NCBI GenBank assembly: GCA_021292105.1 | Contig: CM037865.1 | Coordinates: 20,663,428-20,727,427 of the forward strand | Direction of reading: 5' to 3' | Length of the DNA: 64,000 bases | Origin: Anadara kagoshimensis | Taxonomy: Eukaryota; Mollusca; Bivalvia; Arcoida; Arcidae | Part shown: one piece after another, positions 53,881 through 63,315 of the stretch | Layout: each line of letters starts with the position of its first letter | Position numbering within the stretch: position 1 is the stretch's first letter | The notes under the pieces: generated by a model | What the model saw: only the letters and a program-made list of their open reading frames with translations | What the model was told of the DNA's origin: nothing | Database searches by the model: none | Program-made: the position numbers and the translations under genes

Positions 53881-54670
53881 AATGTTGAAAGTGAAAGAAA
53901 AACAGGAATGGGACCGTAACACTGCCGGAATAACAGTCATAAACTTTTAACTGGGATGAGACATATTACATTCTTAATTTTATCATAATCATTTGCGATG
54001 TTTCATAATTTCTAAACCCATCAAAGTTTAAAAAATAAATTACAATTCATCCTAATTCATCCTAATATTATATATTAAATGAAGATTAATTGCCTTAGCA
54101 GGTTTTAAAAGCAAATTAACTTCGTTTTTAAATCCAAAAATAAGTTATCATCTTTAGAAGCATTTTGAAAATACTGCAAATTTATGATTTGCAAATGGTA
54201 TAAATAGACCATTATGACATTATGATAATAGCTTTTGACATTGAAATGCAACATGTTATTTTGTATGCAAACAGGTTTCAAAGTTTTTAGGTGTGGAATA
54301 CATAACCAAGTTACTTGAAATTTAAATTATTTTAAGCTCCCAATTTATATTATTTTACCTAGAGTTTTTCTTGAAATTTTTTATATTTCTTTTAACAGTT
54401 CAGTTCCCTTATTCAACAAATTTTAACACGGTAATAAAAATACACACACAGAAGATTTTGTACAAGGTATTATATAGACAAAATATAAAACGGCTCACTA
54501 GATATATATTTGTTAATTGTTTCCTAAAACAGTTGTGATATTTATACGACAAAGTACCAAACTCAAACTGAAAAATTACAATTATTTTTGCAATATTGTC
54601 AACTAAAGACACAATTCGAATATATCAATTACAACAAATGTTTCAAATACTCCTTTTACATATCAAAGTA
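53881..54670. other. Anonymous AT-rich stretch
   Basis: 54080-54280 (GATTAATTGCCTTAGCAGG, AAGCAAATTAACTTCGTTTT, GATTTGCAAATGGTATAAAT) resembles 58015-58200 (GATTAACCGCCCCGGCACG, AAGCAAAATTAACTTCTTTT, GATTTGCATAAGGTATAAAT), so a ~200-bp segment is present on both sides of the satellite-bearing element. No gene is seen. Confidence 0.4.
54080..54280 (+). repeat. Flanking direct repeat, left copy
   Basis: Matches 58015-58210 in order over ~200 bp (TTAACTTC.TTTTTAAATC, AAGTTATCA, GATTTGCA.A.GGTATAAATAGA, ATTATGATA). Both continue toward GTAAACGTTTTAAG / GCAAACAGGTTTCAAAG-like sequence and later CCTTATTCAACAAATTTTAA / CCTTGTTCAACAAATTTTAA. Confidence 0.6.
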
Positions 54671-55395
54671 TATGACAACAAGAGGCCCAATAGGGCCTGT
54701 GATGCTCAACTGGCAGCTAATTTACATTTTTGATAAATAACATGCAAATCTTGTGAAATGGCATTCCCCCTCCATTTTACAATTGCAACTGGAACCAAAG
54801 TGGTTGGAAACCAAATCTGCATTGGTTTTTCATGTTATTGCTATGTATAGGAACAGAAGCCAACTTGGATTTTGGCTGATATGCCAGACACAACTTTGGA
54901 TTACTGTTACTAAAGGACTTTTCATGCTGTATTAGGTTAGAATTGGCCAATTGAGGAGAAAATTTTCAATGATTTGATTGCAACAAACATCTTATTTGTA
55001 CACTGCCTGAAAATTGGGTCAACAACTTTTTTTCAGGAAAGGTAAAACGTTAGGTCATAACCTTCACAATTGACCTTGACCTCATTTTGAAGGTAATTAC
55101 AAGAATATTTCAAAACTGAAAACCCCATGTCATTATCTGATCAAATAGTGAAGATATAACAATTTCAGCAATTTTTTAACCTTTCTCTATACATCAAAAT
55201 ACTAGTTGAATTAATATCTACAACATTCTAATATATATGCCTATAGAAAAAGTTAATAGTTTTCAAGATAATTAAGCATTTCAGTATTATTTCATATCTG
55301 TGACCTTGACTTTTGAACCCCTGACCTTAATCTATTTATCACAATGATCGTTACATCAATATCAACAATATTCTAATATACATGCCTATACAAAA

Positions 55396-57480
55396 CTAGA
55401 CATCTACTTTCTAATTCTCAAATTTGAACTAAATCGATCCATAACTAAACAGGTAATGACCATTTATAGGTTTTTGCTATTTATAGCAATGGTGGCCATC
55501 TTGGATGTAGCAGGAAGTTGATTTGTACAAACTTTAATCTACTCCACCTAGGGACTTTCCACACCAAATTTGGCATCATTTGGGTATGTGGTTTCAGAGA
55601 AGAAGATTTTCAAAGAATTGCCTAAATTTAGCATCTAATTTGCATATTCCGCTAATTACGAGCAAACAGAAAAAGTTACAAAAAACCTGTTACATATATT
55701 AAATGGCTAGACATCTACTTTCTAAATCTCAAATTTGAACTAAATCGGTCCATAAATAAACATGTAACGACCATTTATAGGTTTTTGCTATTTATAGCAA
55801 TGGTGGCCATCTTGGATGTAGCAGGAAGTTGATTTGTACAAACTTTAATCTACTCCACCTAGGGACTTTCCACACCAAATTTGGCATCATTTGGGTATGT
55901 GGTTTCAGAGAAGAAGATTTTCAAAGAATTGCCTAAATTTAGCATCTAATTTGCATATTCCGCTAATTATGAGCAAACAGAAAAAGTTACAAAAAAACCT
56001 GTTACATATATTAAATGGCTAGACATCTACTTTCTAAATCTCAAATTTGAACTAAATCGGTCCATAAATAAACATGTAATGACCATTTATAGGTTTTTGC
56101 TATTTATAACAATGGCGGCCATCTTGGATGCCGCACGAAGTATATTTGTACAAACTTTAATCTACTCCACCTAGGGACTTTCCAAACCATATTTGGCATC
56201 ATTTGGGTATATGGTTTCAGAGAAGAAGATTTTCAAAGAATCGACTAAATTTAGCATCTAATTTGCATATTCCGCTAATTACGAGCAAACAGAAAAAGTT
56301 ACAGAAAAACCCGTTACATATATTAAATGGCTAGACATCTACTTTCTAAATCTCAAATTTGAACTAAATCGGTCCATAAATAAACATGTAACGACCATTT
56401 ATAGGTTTTTGCTATTTATAGCAATGGTGGCCATCTTGGATGTAGCAGGAAGTTGATTTGTACAAACTTTAATCTACTCCACCTAGGGACTTTCCACACC
56501 AAATTTGGCATCATTTGGGTATGTGGTTTCAGAGAAGAAGATTTTCAAAGAATTGCCTAAATTTAGCATCTAATTTGCATATTCCGCTAATTACGAGCAA
56601 ACAGAAAAAGTTACAGAAAAACCCGTTACATATATTAAATGGCTAGACATCTACTTTCTAAATCTCAAATTTGAACTAAATCGGTCCATAAATAAACATG
56701 TAACGACCATTTATAGGTTTTTGCTATTTATAGCAATGGCGGCCATCTTGGATGCCGCACGAAGTTGATTTGTACAAACTTTAATCTACTCCACCTAGGG
56801 ACTTTCCACACCAAATTTGGCATTATTTGGGTATGTGGTTTCAGAGAAGAAGATTTTCAAAGAATTGCCTAAATTTAGCATCTAATTTGCATATTCCGCT
56901 AATTACGAGCAAACAGAAAAAGTTACAGAAAAACCCGTTACATATATTAAATGGCTAGACATCTACTTTCTAAATCTCAAATTTGAACTAAATCGGTCCA
57001 TAAATAAACATGTAACGACCATTTATAGGTTTTTGCTATTTATAGCAATGGCGGCCATCTTGGATGCCGCACGAAGTTGATTTGTACAAACTTTAATCTA
57101 CTTCACCTAGGGACTTTCCACACCAAATTTGGCATCATTTGGATATGTGGTTTCAGAGAAGAAGATTTTCAAAGAATTGCCTAAATTTAGCATCTAATTT
57201 GCATATTCCGCTAATTACGAGCAAACAGAAAAAGTTACAAAAAAACCCGTTACATATATTAAATGGCTAGACATCTACTTTCTAAATCTCAAATTTGAAC
57301 TAAATCGGTCCATAAATAAACATGTAACGACCATTTATAGGTTTTTGCTATTTATAGCAATGGCGGCCATCTTGGATGCCGCAGGAAGTTGATTTGTACA
57401 AACTTTAATCTACTCCACCTAAGGACTTTCCACACCAAATTTGGTTTCAATTGGCCCAGTGGTTTCAGAGGAGAAGATTA
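55396..57480 (+). repeat. 312-bp satellite array, 6.7 units
   Basis: Units begin CTAGACATCTACTTTCTAAA at 55396, 55707, 56019, 56331, 56643, 56955 and 57267, so the period is 311-312 bp with almost no length drift. The last unit is cut after ~210 bp, where TTGGCATCATTTGGGTATG is replaced by TTGGTTTCAATTGGCCCAGT. Each unit contains TTGCTATTTATAGCAA (a short dyad), GGCCATCTTGGATG and TAGGGACTTTCCACACCAAA. Two sequence types of the GGCCATCTTGGATG region alternate irregularly. Confidence 0.95.
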
Positions 57481-57486
57481 AAGTTT

Positions 57487-57538
57487 ACGCACGGACGCAC
57501 GCACGGACGCACGGACGCACGGACGCACGGACACACGC
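57487..57538. repeat. (ACGGACGC)n-type microsatellite
   Basis: Variants of ACGGACGCACGGACGC run for ~52 bp just inside the 3' hairpin of the element, the position where pearl-type elements carry their microsatellite. Confidence 0.93.
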
Positions 57539-57552
57539 TTCACCATGGCATA

Positions 57553-57580
57553 AGCTCAGCTGGCTATAGCCAGTTGAGCT
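57553..57580. other. 3' terminal hairpin of the satellite-bearing element
   Basis: AGCTCAGCTGGC, loop TATA, GCCAGTTGAGCT: 11 of 12 pairs plus one G-T wobble. It is probably the 3' end structure of a rolling-circle element. Confidence 0.85.
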
Positions 57581-57585
57581 AAAAA

Positions 57586-57740
57586 TGAATAAAACAAACT
57601 TGAATCGACACTATTGGGTTGAGTTTAGATGCAGTATATCATAGAAAACCAGTATCAATTACGTAACATGTTGAACGTAAACAAACAAAATTGAAACGGA
57701 AAATAACCGTCATAATAAAAAGCAAACACAGCAATCAGTT
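57586..57740. other. Anonymous spacer
   Basis: No feature recognised. Confidence 0.35.
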
Positions 57741-57880
57741 CACGTCCAAACGGCAATTCTAGTGCAAAGTAAACGCTTTGAAAACTTAACTTGCAAATTA
57801 AGTTTAACAAAACAACCGCCACCAGAAAAGTGAAGCCAGAGCGTCTGGAAACTTAACATTCAAATTTTCAACTGGGAAGC
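57740..57880 (-). mobile_element. Retrotransposon 3' end (family A), diverged
   Basis: TTCACGTCCAAACGGCAATT, AGTGCAAAGTAAACGCTTTG, AAAACTTAACTTGCAAATTA and GCCACCAGAAAAGTGAAGCC, AGAGCGTCTGGAA. The minus-strand order is kept with many substitutions. Confidence 0.55.
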
Positions 57881-58014
57881 GAAATAAATCAGTCTTATTT
57901 CCAAGGAGAATGAAAATCTTTATGGTTTGCGATATTTCATTATTAAATTAAAACTCATCAAATTTTTTAAATTAAATTAAAATGTTTACAAATTCATCCT
58001 TATACAAAGCTCCT

Positions 58015-58350
58015 TGATGAAGATTAACCGCCCCGGCACGTTTTAAAGCAAAATTAACTTCTTTTTTAAATCGAAAATTAAGTTATCAGCCGTAGTTCTA
58101 AGCGTTTTGAACAAAACTCAAATTTATGATTTGCATAAGGTATAAATAGACAATTATGATATTATGATATGTGCTTTTGGCACTTCAAAGCAACAGGTTA
58201 TATTGCCTGTAAACGTTTTAAGATTATTCGTTCATGTTTGTGCAGAATATATAATTTAGTGTGTAAACATATCAATAATTTTAGTTCCAAATTTCTCTTA
58301 ATTCATCCATTAGTTCCTTTTTATTACTTCCCTTGTTCAACAAATTTTAA
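58015..58350 (+). repeat. Flanking direct repeat, right copy
   Basis: Partner of 54080-54420 (GATTAACCGCCCCGGCACGT, AAGTTATCAG, GATTTGCATAAGGTATAAAT, CCCTTGTTCAACAAATTTTA). The pair brackets the satellite-bearing element at a distance of ~260-430 bp on each side. Confidence 0.6.
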
Positions 58351-58382
58351 CACATAAATCACAAAAACATTTTAAAACTACA

Positions 58383-58555
58383 CTGCGAAAACTAAATTGG
58401 TAGATTGCTCACTCCGTATGTGAGAAGTCGGGGTTTGAACCCCGGCCAGGTATGACCAAGACTTAGAAATAGGCAGCGACTGCTCTATCGACAAACGAAT
58501 AGCATTTAGAAATGAATGGTAGTCCTGCACAAGAGATCGTTAACCCGATGCATAT
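58383..58555 (+). mobile_element. tRNA-derived SINE, 5' head only
   Basis: CTGCGAAAACTAAATTGGTA and GATTGCTCACTCCGTATGTG (decayed A-box region), GGGGTTTGAACCCCGGCCAG (B box GGTTTGAACCC) and CAAGACTTAGAAATAGGCAG, CGACTGCTC. The second half of the SINE is lost or unrecognisable. It is not a functional tRNA gene. Confidence 0.75.
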
Positions 58556-59330
58556 AATTTGGCTAATTTTTTCTGAAATCTTTAGTTTAACTTCAAAAAA
58601 AAAAAACTTCTCCACAAAACATTTCTTTTGTAACGTGTCTACTTATTAATCCCATGTTGTGAATTAACGGATTACATGAAGAATAGTGTTCATCAAACAA
58701 TACATAAATCATACATAATGCCAATTACACGAAGGAAAATGCGTAGGCATGTTAATATGTGTGTGACAGATTAATACGAATTGTTACGTATACAATATAA
58801 ATATAATAGAAGTACAAAGTAAACGTGGAAAATTGTAAGTATGCATATTGTACATTTTCTTAAATACCAGACAGTCTGAATTGGGGAATTGAATTTGTGC
58901 AACTTATTTGCATCATGACAAATTTCTGCAGTATAAATTAACATGATCGTTCGAAACAGAATTTGTTTTTAAACAACGTAGTACTAATTAGTGGATTTGC
59001 TTTTGGCTAGGCAGGGCTGACGACTAGTAATTGGTTACTAATAAAAGAGAAGTTCGCTACCAGTAGACAATTACTGGGTGGAGAAATGTTAGCTTCTTGA
59101 AGAAAAATGTACGTTTTTAGTAGCTGGTTGCCATTAACCATCAACATATGTTTCCATCCCATGTCCACTTTACCTACAAATTCATCGAAAGGATAGGTCA
59201 AAGCAGATTTATAAAGTTTACAGATTGGCTTTCAATATCAACATTTCTCATTAGTACTTGGCAACCTTTTTGTAAGTTTAAATAATTTTTGCAAAATACA
59301 AACATCGTACATCAGCTTACAGGCGATCGT
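58556..59330. other. Anonymous stretch
   Basis: A 64-codon minus-strand frame at 59007-59201 with two similar LLVxNxxxxxNQLL-like stretches is not recognised. Nothing else is seen. Confidence 0.3.
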
Positions 59331-59331
59331 T

Positions 59332-59385
<54 letters not shown>
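59331..59385. repeat. (TTTA)n microsatellite
   Basis: About 13 TTTA units. A second, shorter run follows at 59411-59434, and three ~17-bp repeats of TGTTATTNCCAGGTTC type lie at about 59443-59490. Confidence 0.96.
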
Positions 59386-59388
<3 letters not shown>

Positions 59389-59410
59389 ATTTATTTACAG
59401 ACTACCGTTT

Positions 59411-59434
59411 AATTTATTTATTTATTTATTTATA
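59411..59434. repeat. (TTTA)n microsatellite, short
   Basis: AATTTATTTATTTATTTATT and TATA, separated from the long run by a TTTACAGACTACCG spacer. Confidence 0.93.
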
Positions 59435-59776
59435 AATTTGTGTTTGTTATTGCCAAGTTCCTGTTATTTCCAGGCTCGTGTTATTTAGGGTCATTATCCA
59501 GCTGGTAATATGTACATTTCATCTTAAATACCACGCATTTCTAATTACTATAAAGCCTTTGTACAGTAAGTGTTATAACTTATAATTAAAAAGTCGACTT
59601 TGTAAAATCATCCCTTGCAAGACATTAACTTGAACAGCCAACATGTGGAAGAAATTGACTTCAATTGTTAAATAATAACATAAACAAATTTGTATATTTA
59701 ACACGTGTCTGTTCTTTCATTTTTGCAATATCTTCAAAGTGCCAGCTGATCTTGAGTAAAGTATTAACAACAAAAG

Positions 59777-59986
59777 TACAGGCCTGTCGAAATTTTAACA
59801 CCAAAGTAACAAATAAGTGCCGAGTCAGCAGCAAACATCGGTCCCTCGTTATGCAAATTTTCCCAGCTGCTGATTATCTCTCGGCAATGTGTCGATAACT
59901 AGCTATCTATATTTTGACCGCTTGGCAGCCAAGTATCGACTCCTTTCCGTTAGCTCGATGTTAAACTTTCTACAGGTCTGTATTGT
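59777..59986. mobile_element. Family P TIR MITE, copy 10
   Basis: Left end GTACAGGCCTGTCGAAATTT with TAACACCAAAGTAACAAATA. Right end GTTAAACTTTCTACAGGTCT, with TCGACTCCTTTCCGTTAGCT just inside. ~210 bp, close to copy 6 in length and layout. Confidence 0.8.
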
Positions 59987-60129
59987 ACCTCTATGATGTT
60001 ATAAATGTCATGCACGTGTAACGGAACACAATCGGCTTTTAGTTTGACTTTTATGGGTTTTTTACCAGCACGTAGTTTTGTATTTATTTTTGGTAGTAGG
60101 TAGTTGTATTGTAATAACCTCACCGATAC

Positions 60130-60265
60130 TTTTTATTCACAAACATACTCAGCCATATACAAATTACCATCCAAAAGAAATGTAAAACTTTTAAAAACTG
60201 GCAAAATAAGTTTAACATGTACATTTTTCCCAGGAAGTGAGGAGGGGTATCTCTGTGTAAAAATC
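60130..60265 (-). mobile_element. Retrotransposon 3' end (family A), minus strand
   Basis: AACATACTCAGCCATATACA, AATTACCATCCAAAAGAAAT, TTTTAAAAACTGGCAAAATA, AGTTTAACATGTACATTTTT and CCCAGGAAGTGAGGAGGGG. Confidence 0.65.
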
Positions 60266-60276
60266 AAATACTTCTA

Positions 60277-60402
60277 GTAAAACCTGGACATAAAGACCAT
60301 ATAGAAGTTTTGGTTCAAATACGATACAAAAGGAACTTAATATACTGGTCTGAATGGATAGGCAGCCTTTATATAGTGGGGTCGATATGGCAGGTTTTTC
60401 TG
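60277..60402. mobile_element. Pogo-like MITE, third, diverged copy
   Basis: TAGTAAAACCTGGACATAAA at the left and GGCAGGTTTTTCTGTA at the right, with CTTTATATAGTGGGGTCGAT inside, correspond to the 38472 and 52331 copies. The CAGT ends are mutated and ~30 bp of the middle is missing. Confidence 0.6.
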
Positions 60403-60865
60403 TAATTGTTAATTTCCTGTATAACAAAAAATCCAACCACTATCGTTATTGTTACTATCCGTATGGGAATTAATTATAGGCAGGATTTCTCTAAAAATAT
60501 TTCAACGTTCAATAGTGAGGTTTTTGAACTTTCGATTTCGGAAGTAATTTCGTCTCTTTATAGGGACATTGGCTCACGAGTGACCTACACACGTTTTACA
60601 TATCACAGCGCATCTCAGTTTAGGTTCATATCCCACTGTCGAAATGGCAGTGATTGTCTCCAGGTATTCTGGTTTTCCAACGTCCAGGAACTGAACTCCT
60701 CGATACAAGTAATCTTGACTTGGCCATAAAATTCCATTACTCCACTCGCCACTCATCATTATTTACTATGCTGGAGTGTTGTAAATAATTAGCAAAAGAA
60801 TATATTAAATTAGAACGAAGCTTTATCAGAACAACCACGTTTATATAGTTTTAACAACTGTTTTT
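60403..60865. other. Anonymous stretch with a possible element-derived frame
   Basis: The minus strand at 60574-60759 is open for 61 codons and includes YRGVQFLDVGKPEYLE. This resembles short peptides seen in repeat-derived predicted proteins of invertebrates, by memory only. The plus strand is also open for 107 codons (TTG start not ATG). No firm call. Confidence 0.25.
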
Positions 60866-60866
60866 A

Positions 60867-61113
60867 TACTCAACAAAAAAGTTAGGGACCATTGTAAAAT
60901 TTGAAATAAAAATCCAAAAACTGAAAAATGTAAAATCCATTTGTATTTTGTTCTCATTCTTTTCTTGCGCCAAAAATGTTGTAAAGTAATTTTTCGTGTA
61001 TGAAATAAAATCTCCTAAATGAAATAAGGAGAAATGTGAATATGAAATTATATGATTTATATTCTATAAAATAAAATGATTTTGGTGTTGTCCTTAACTT
61101 GTTTTGTTGAGTA
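60867..61113. mobile_element. TIR MITE with TACTCAACAAAA ends, 247 bp
   Basis: Left end TACTCAACAAAAAAGTTAGG and right end, inverted, TACTCAACAAAACAAGTTAA. TA flanks both ends (60865-60866, 61114-61115). Interior is AT-rich and non-coding, with ATGAAATAAAATCTCC and CCAAAAATGTTGTAAAG. A Tc1/mariner-type origin is likely because of the TA flank. Confidence 0.72.
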
Positions 61114-61289
61114 TATACATATATATATATAACTTACGATGTAGTGAGAAATGTATATACTTTCAGATGCAATTAAAGATAGGGAGAAACGATATGTAAT
61201 AAATTTGACTTAATGAACGGACTCTTTAATTGCTTGGATTTTGGCTTTAAATAAAACCAGGATTTATTTGAATTTTCTCGAAACTTACA

Positions 61290-62160
61290 TTTAGTATTTT
61301 AACGCAATTCTTTACAAGCATTAACAGCTTTTATGCCACAAAGCCCAATATTGTCGAACCATTGACAACATTGTGATAGGTTATTTTAACCGTAGAATTT
61401 CACAAAATAATTCACGTTGACTGGATTTTAAATTCCAATGACCGCCTAGCACTCGGAAGATGACTCTAAATAAAGTTTTTTATTGCGTATAAGTCATTAA
61501 GAGAACCCCTAAGAGAATGCTGCCCTATTACATCTTACTTTAATAGATTTTGACAAATAACCGTGTTTGGTAACAATCGAATTGGACTTGTTTGTTCCGA
61601 TTGGAACAATACGTCCATAAATTGCTTGTGTTGTCCGAAATAGTTGGGGTTGTCTAAAGATTGTTTTAAAGAGACCGCAAGGTTTTTTGTTTTCATGCAA
61701 GCTAAATAAGTATTTTAACATTGTTATTTTCGAATTTTAGCAGCTTCCGTGCAACAAAGCCTAATTTTGGCTTTCTATTGTCAATATTGTGGCCATTCTC
61801 AATTTTGAATACACACGTTTCAGATGTTGCTAGCTAAACAGAAGGTGTTGACCCTTCCGGAGCATAGGTCTCACGTCCTTGGTGAAAGCTCGTAAGTTCA
61901 ATTAAAATTGCCAGTCTACAATGTATTAAGTTTTAGGGGAGACAGTTGAACATGGATCGCTTTTTTATTTAACCACAGACATTCCTATCGTTTGATCGAT
62001 ATATTAACCAATGACCGATTAGCACTCCAAGCAGCGAGCACTCTTAACAAAACAATTTATTCTGTACGATTTTCGTAAAGGAATCCTCAAGAGGATACTG
62101 TTATTTCACACTTTATCTTAATATAGTTTGACACATTACCATGTTTGGTACCGATCACAT
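61290..62160. repeat. Two-copy segmental duplication, second copy split by a retrotransposon
   Basis: Copy 1 (61290-61595) and copy 2 (61705-62160) share AGTATTTTAAC, CAAAGCC.AAT, TTGTCAA.ATTGTG, CCAATGACCG..TAGCACTC, AAGAG.AT.CTG, ACATTACCATGTTTGGTA-type segments in order. Copy 2 is longer by ~150 bp because a family A 3' end lies inside it. Confidence 0.6.
61800..61965 (+). mobile_element. Retrotransposon 3' end (family A), plus strand
   Basis: CACACGTTTCAGATGTTGCT, AGCTAAACAGAAGGTGTTGA, CCCTTCCGGAGCATAGGTCT, CACGTCCTTGGTGAAAGC and AATTAAAATTGCCAG. It sits inside the second copy of the 61.3-62.2 kb duplication. Confidence 0.7.
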
Positions 62161-62610
62161 TTGACTACACTGCATGTATGTTATCAAACAAAAATTAGAT
62201 GTAATTGTGTAGTCCAGACAGAATACGTGGGAGACGATGGTTCTTCCTACAACATCGCAATGTTTTATCCAATTTTGAAGGTAAAGTGTAAAACGTGGAC
62301 TGGATTGACCCCTGAATGGACTCTGATTCTATTGGACTCATCGACTGGACCGTTGGGTTAGCCTGGACTTCTATTTGATCTTAGAGACTGGAGTGTTGGA
62401 TAAGATTGGACTCTTAAACTGAGCTAATGGACTGGTTCGATAGACTCAAGCTTTTTAAAAAATCATTTTAGAATCAAAATTATTATTAACAGTATTCACA
62501 GTCTAAATCATTGTATATAAAAGTCTTTCCCAAGAATCCAATTCATGAGTCCAGTCCAACAGTCCACTCAAAGGGTCTAATACAATCCAAGAGACCATAT
62601 CAGTCCAAAT
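62161..62610. repeat. GGACT-rich / AGTCC-rich imperfect inverted region
   Basis: From about 62290 to 62450 the plus strand is studded with TGGACT (ACGTGGACTGGATTG, GAATGGACTCTG, ATTGGACTCATCGACTGGAC, AGACTGGAGTG, ATTGGACTCTT, AATGGACTGG). From 62535 to 62605 the complement appears (GAGTCCAGTCCAACAGTCCA, GGGTCTAATACAATCCAAG, ATCAGTCCAAATTT). A 77-codon open frame ending at 62361 overlaps the left part and is probably incidental. Confidence 0.55.
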
Positions 62611-63065
62611 TTAACACTCTGCCAATTTCAGGAAGAAATAGAGTAATCGACGATTTTTTTTATATAAATGTAACTCTTCACGATTGCTTTTATTTGATTT
62701 TACATTCTTGAAATGGATGTAATATTAAGCGACCCACAACATTGTAAATCGCTTCCCTTAATTTCTAAACATCTGCTGCGTGAGTTTTCTATCATTATAA
62801 ATTCCTTAGCTGGATTTTTAGATAAATCAATCAAGTAAATAAAGTAAACAGTAAACAAAGTTTTACTCTTTCCTTTGATATGTCGTTTAAACATTTACTC
62901 ACTATTCATTGGTATCAATATACTTATTTTAAAAGTGATATCATTAACTCTATTCAGTGATGCAAGTGAATAAACTATCAATTCTTAAGGTAAATAGACA
63001 ACATGTGGGAAAGTGAATTTTCCTTGCCGTTAACCTTAACTGGTTCATCTGTTGTAAGTATAATG
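62611..63065. other. Anonymous AT-rich stretch
   Basis: No gene or assigned repeat is seen. Confidence 0.4.
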
Positions 63066-63069
63066 TGAC

Positions 63070-63315
63070 TAGGGGAGTGGTATACCTGTCTACGCCATAC
63101 TGACTATGTGAGCTAGCACGTTAAAGTCGCCCTGCTTGCGCGCTAGTACAAAGCAGACCAAACAACACACTCACACTTCACATGCATACACGAGCTTGTT
63201 CATAGATTAATCCATAGAAATTAAAAAATAGTTCTTGTCGCGAATAGCTGAAAAATTGATGATGAAAAAAAAGCTGATGCGACGTTAAGAAACATCCAAC
63301 GAACCAAGAAACCAA
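63070..63315 (+). mobile_element. Possible second SINE-type or short element
   Basis: A GC-richer block (GCTAGCACGTTAAAGTCGCC, CTGCTTGCGCGCTAGTAC) leads to AGCTGATGCGACGTTAAG and ACATCCAACGAACCAAG, which resembles the GACGTTAAAC-plus-A/C-rich tail style of molluscan SINEs. No tRNA head or A/B boxes are found. Confidence 0.3.

Larger units (their letters stand above)
54677..57585 (+). mobile_element. Helentron/pearl-like non-autonomous element with satellite core
   Basis: Left end: ACAACAAGAGGCCCAATAGG with hairpin AGGCCC-AATA-GGGCCT (54683-54698) and GCTCAACTGGC (54704-54714). Then a ~680-bp unique part with TGACCTTGACC, 6.7 tandem units of ~312 bp, an ACGGACGC-type microsatellite (57487-57538), and a 3' hairpin AGCTCAGCTGGC-TATA-GCCAGTTGAGCT (57553-57580) followed by AAAAA. 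The 3' arm GCCAGTTGAGC is the exact complement of the left GCTCAACTGGC, giving matching inverted termini plus a 3' terminal hairpin. This architecture (conserved left end, tandem core, tetranucleotide-like microsatellite, right end) is that of oyster pearl elements and of Helentron-associated elements. No Rep/helicase is encoded, so it would need a helper. Confidence 0.75.

Noticed and set aside
54677..57585. CRISPR-like or satellite-only array
   Set aside because: Units are 312 bp with no spacers, the genome is eukaryotic, and defined ends with hairpins mark a mobile element rather than a free satellite.
61120..61140. AT dinucleotide microsatellite
   Set aside because: Only a short ATATATATAT run, not beyond what AT-rich DNA gives by chance.
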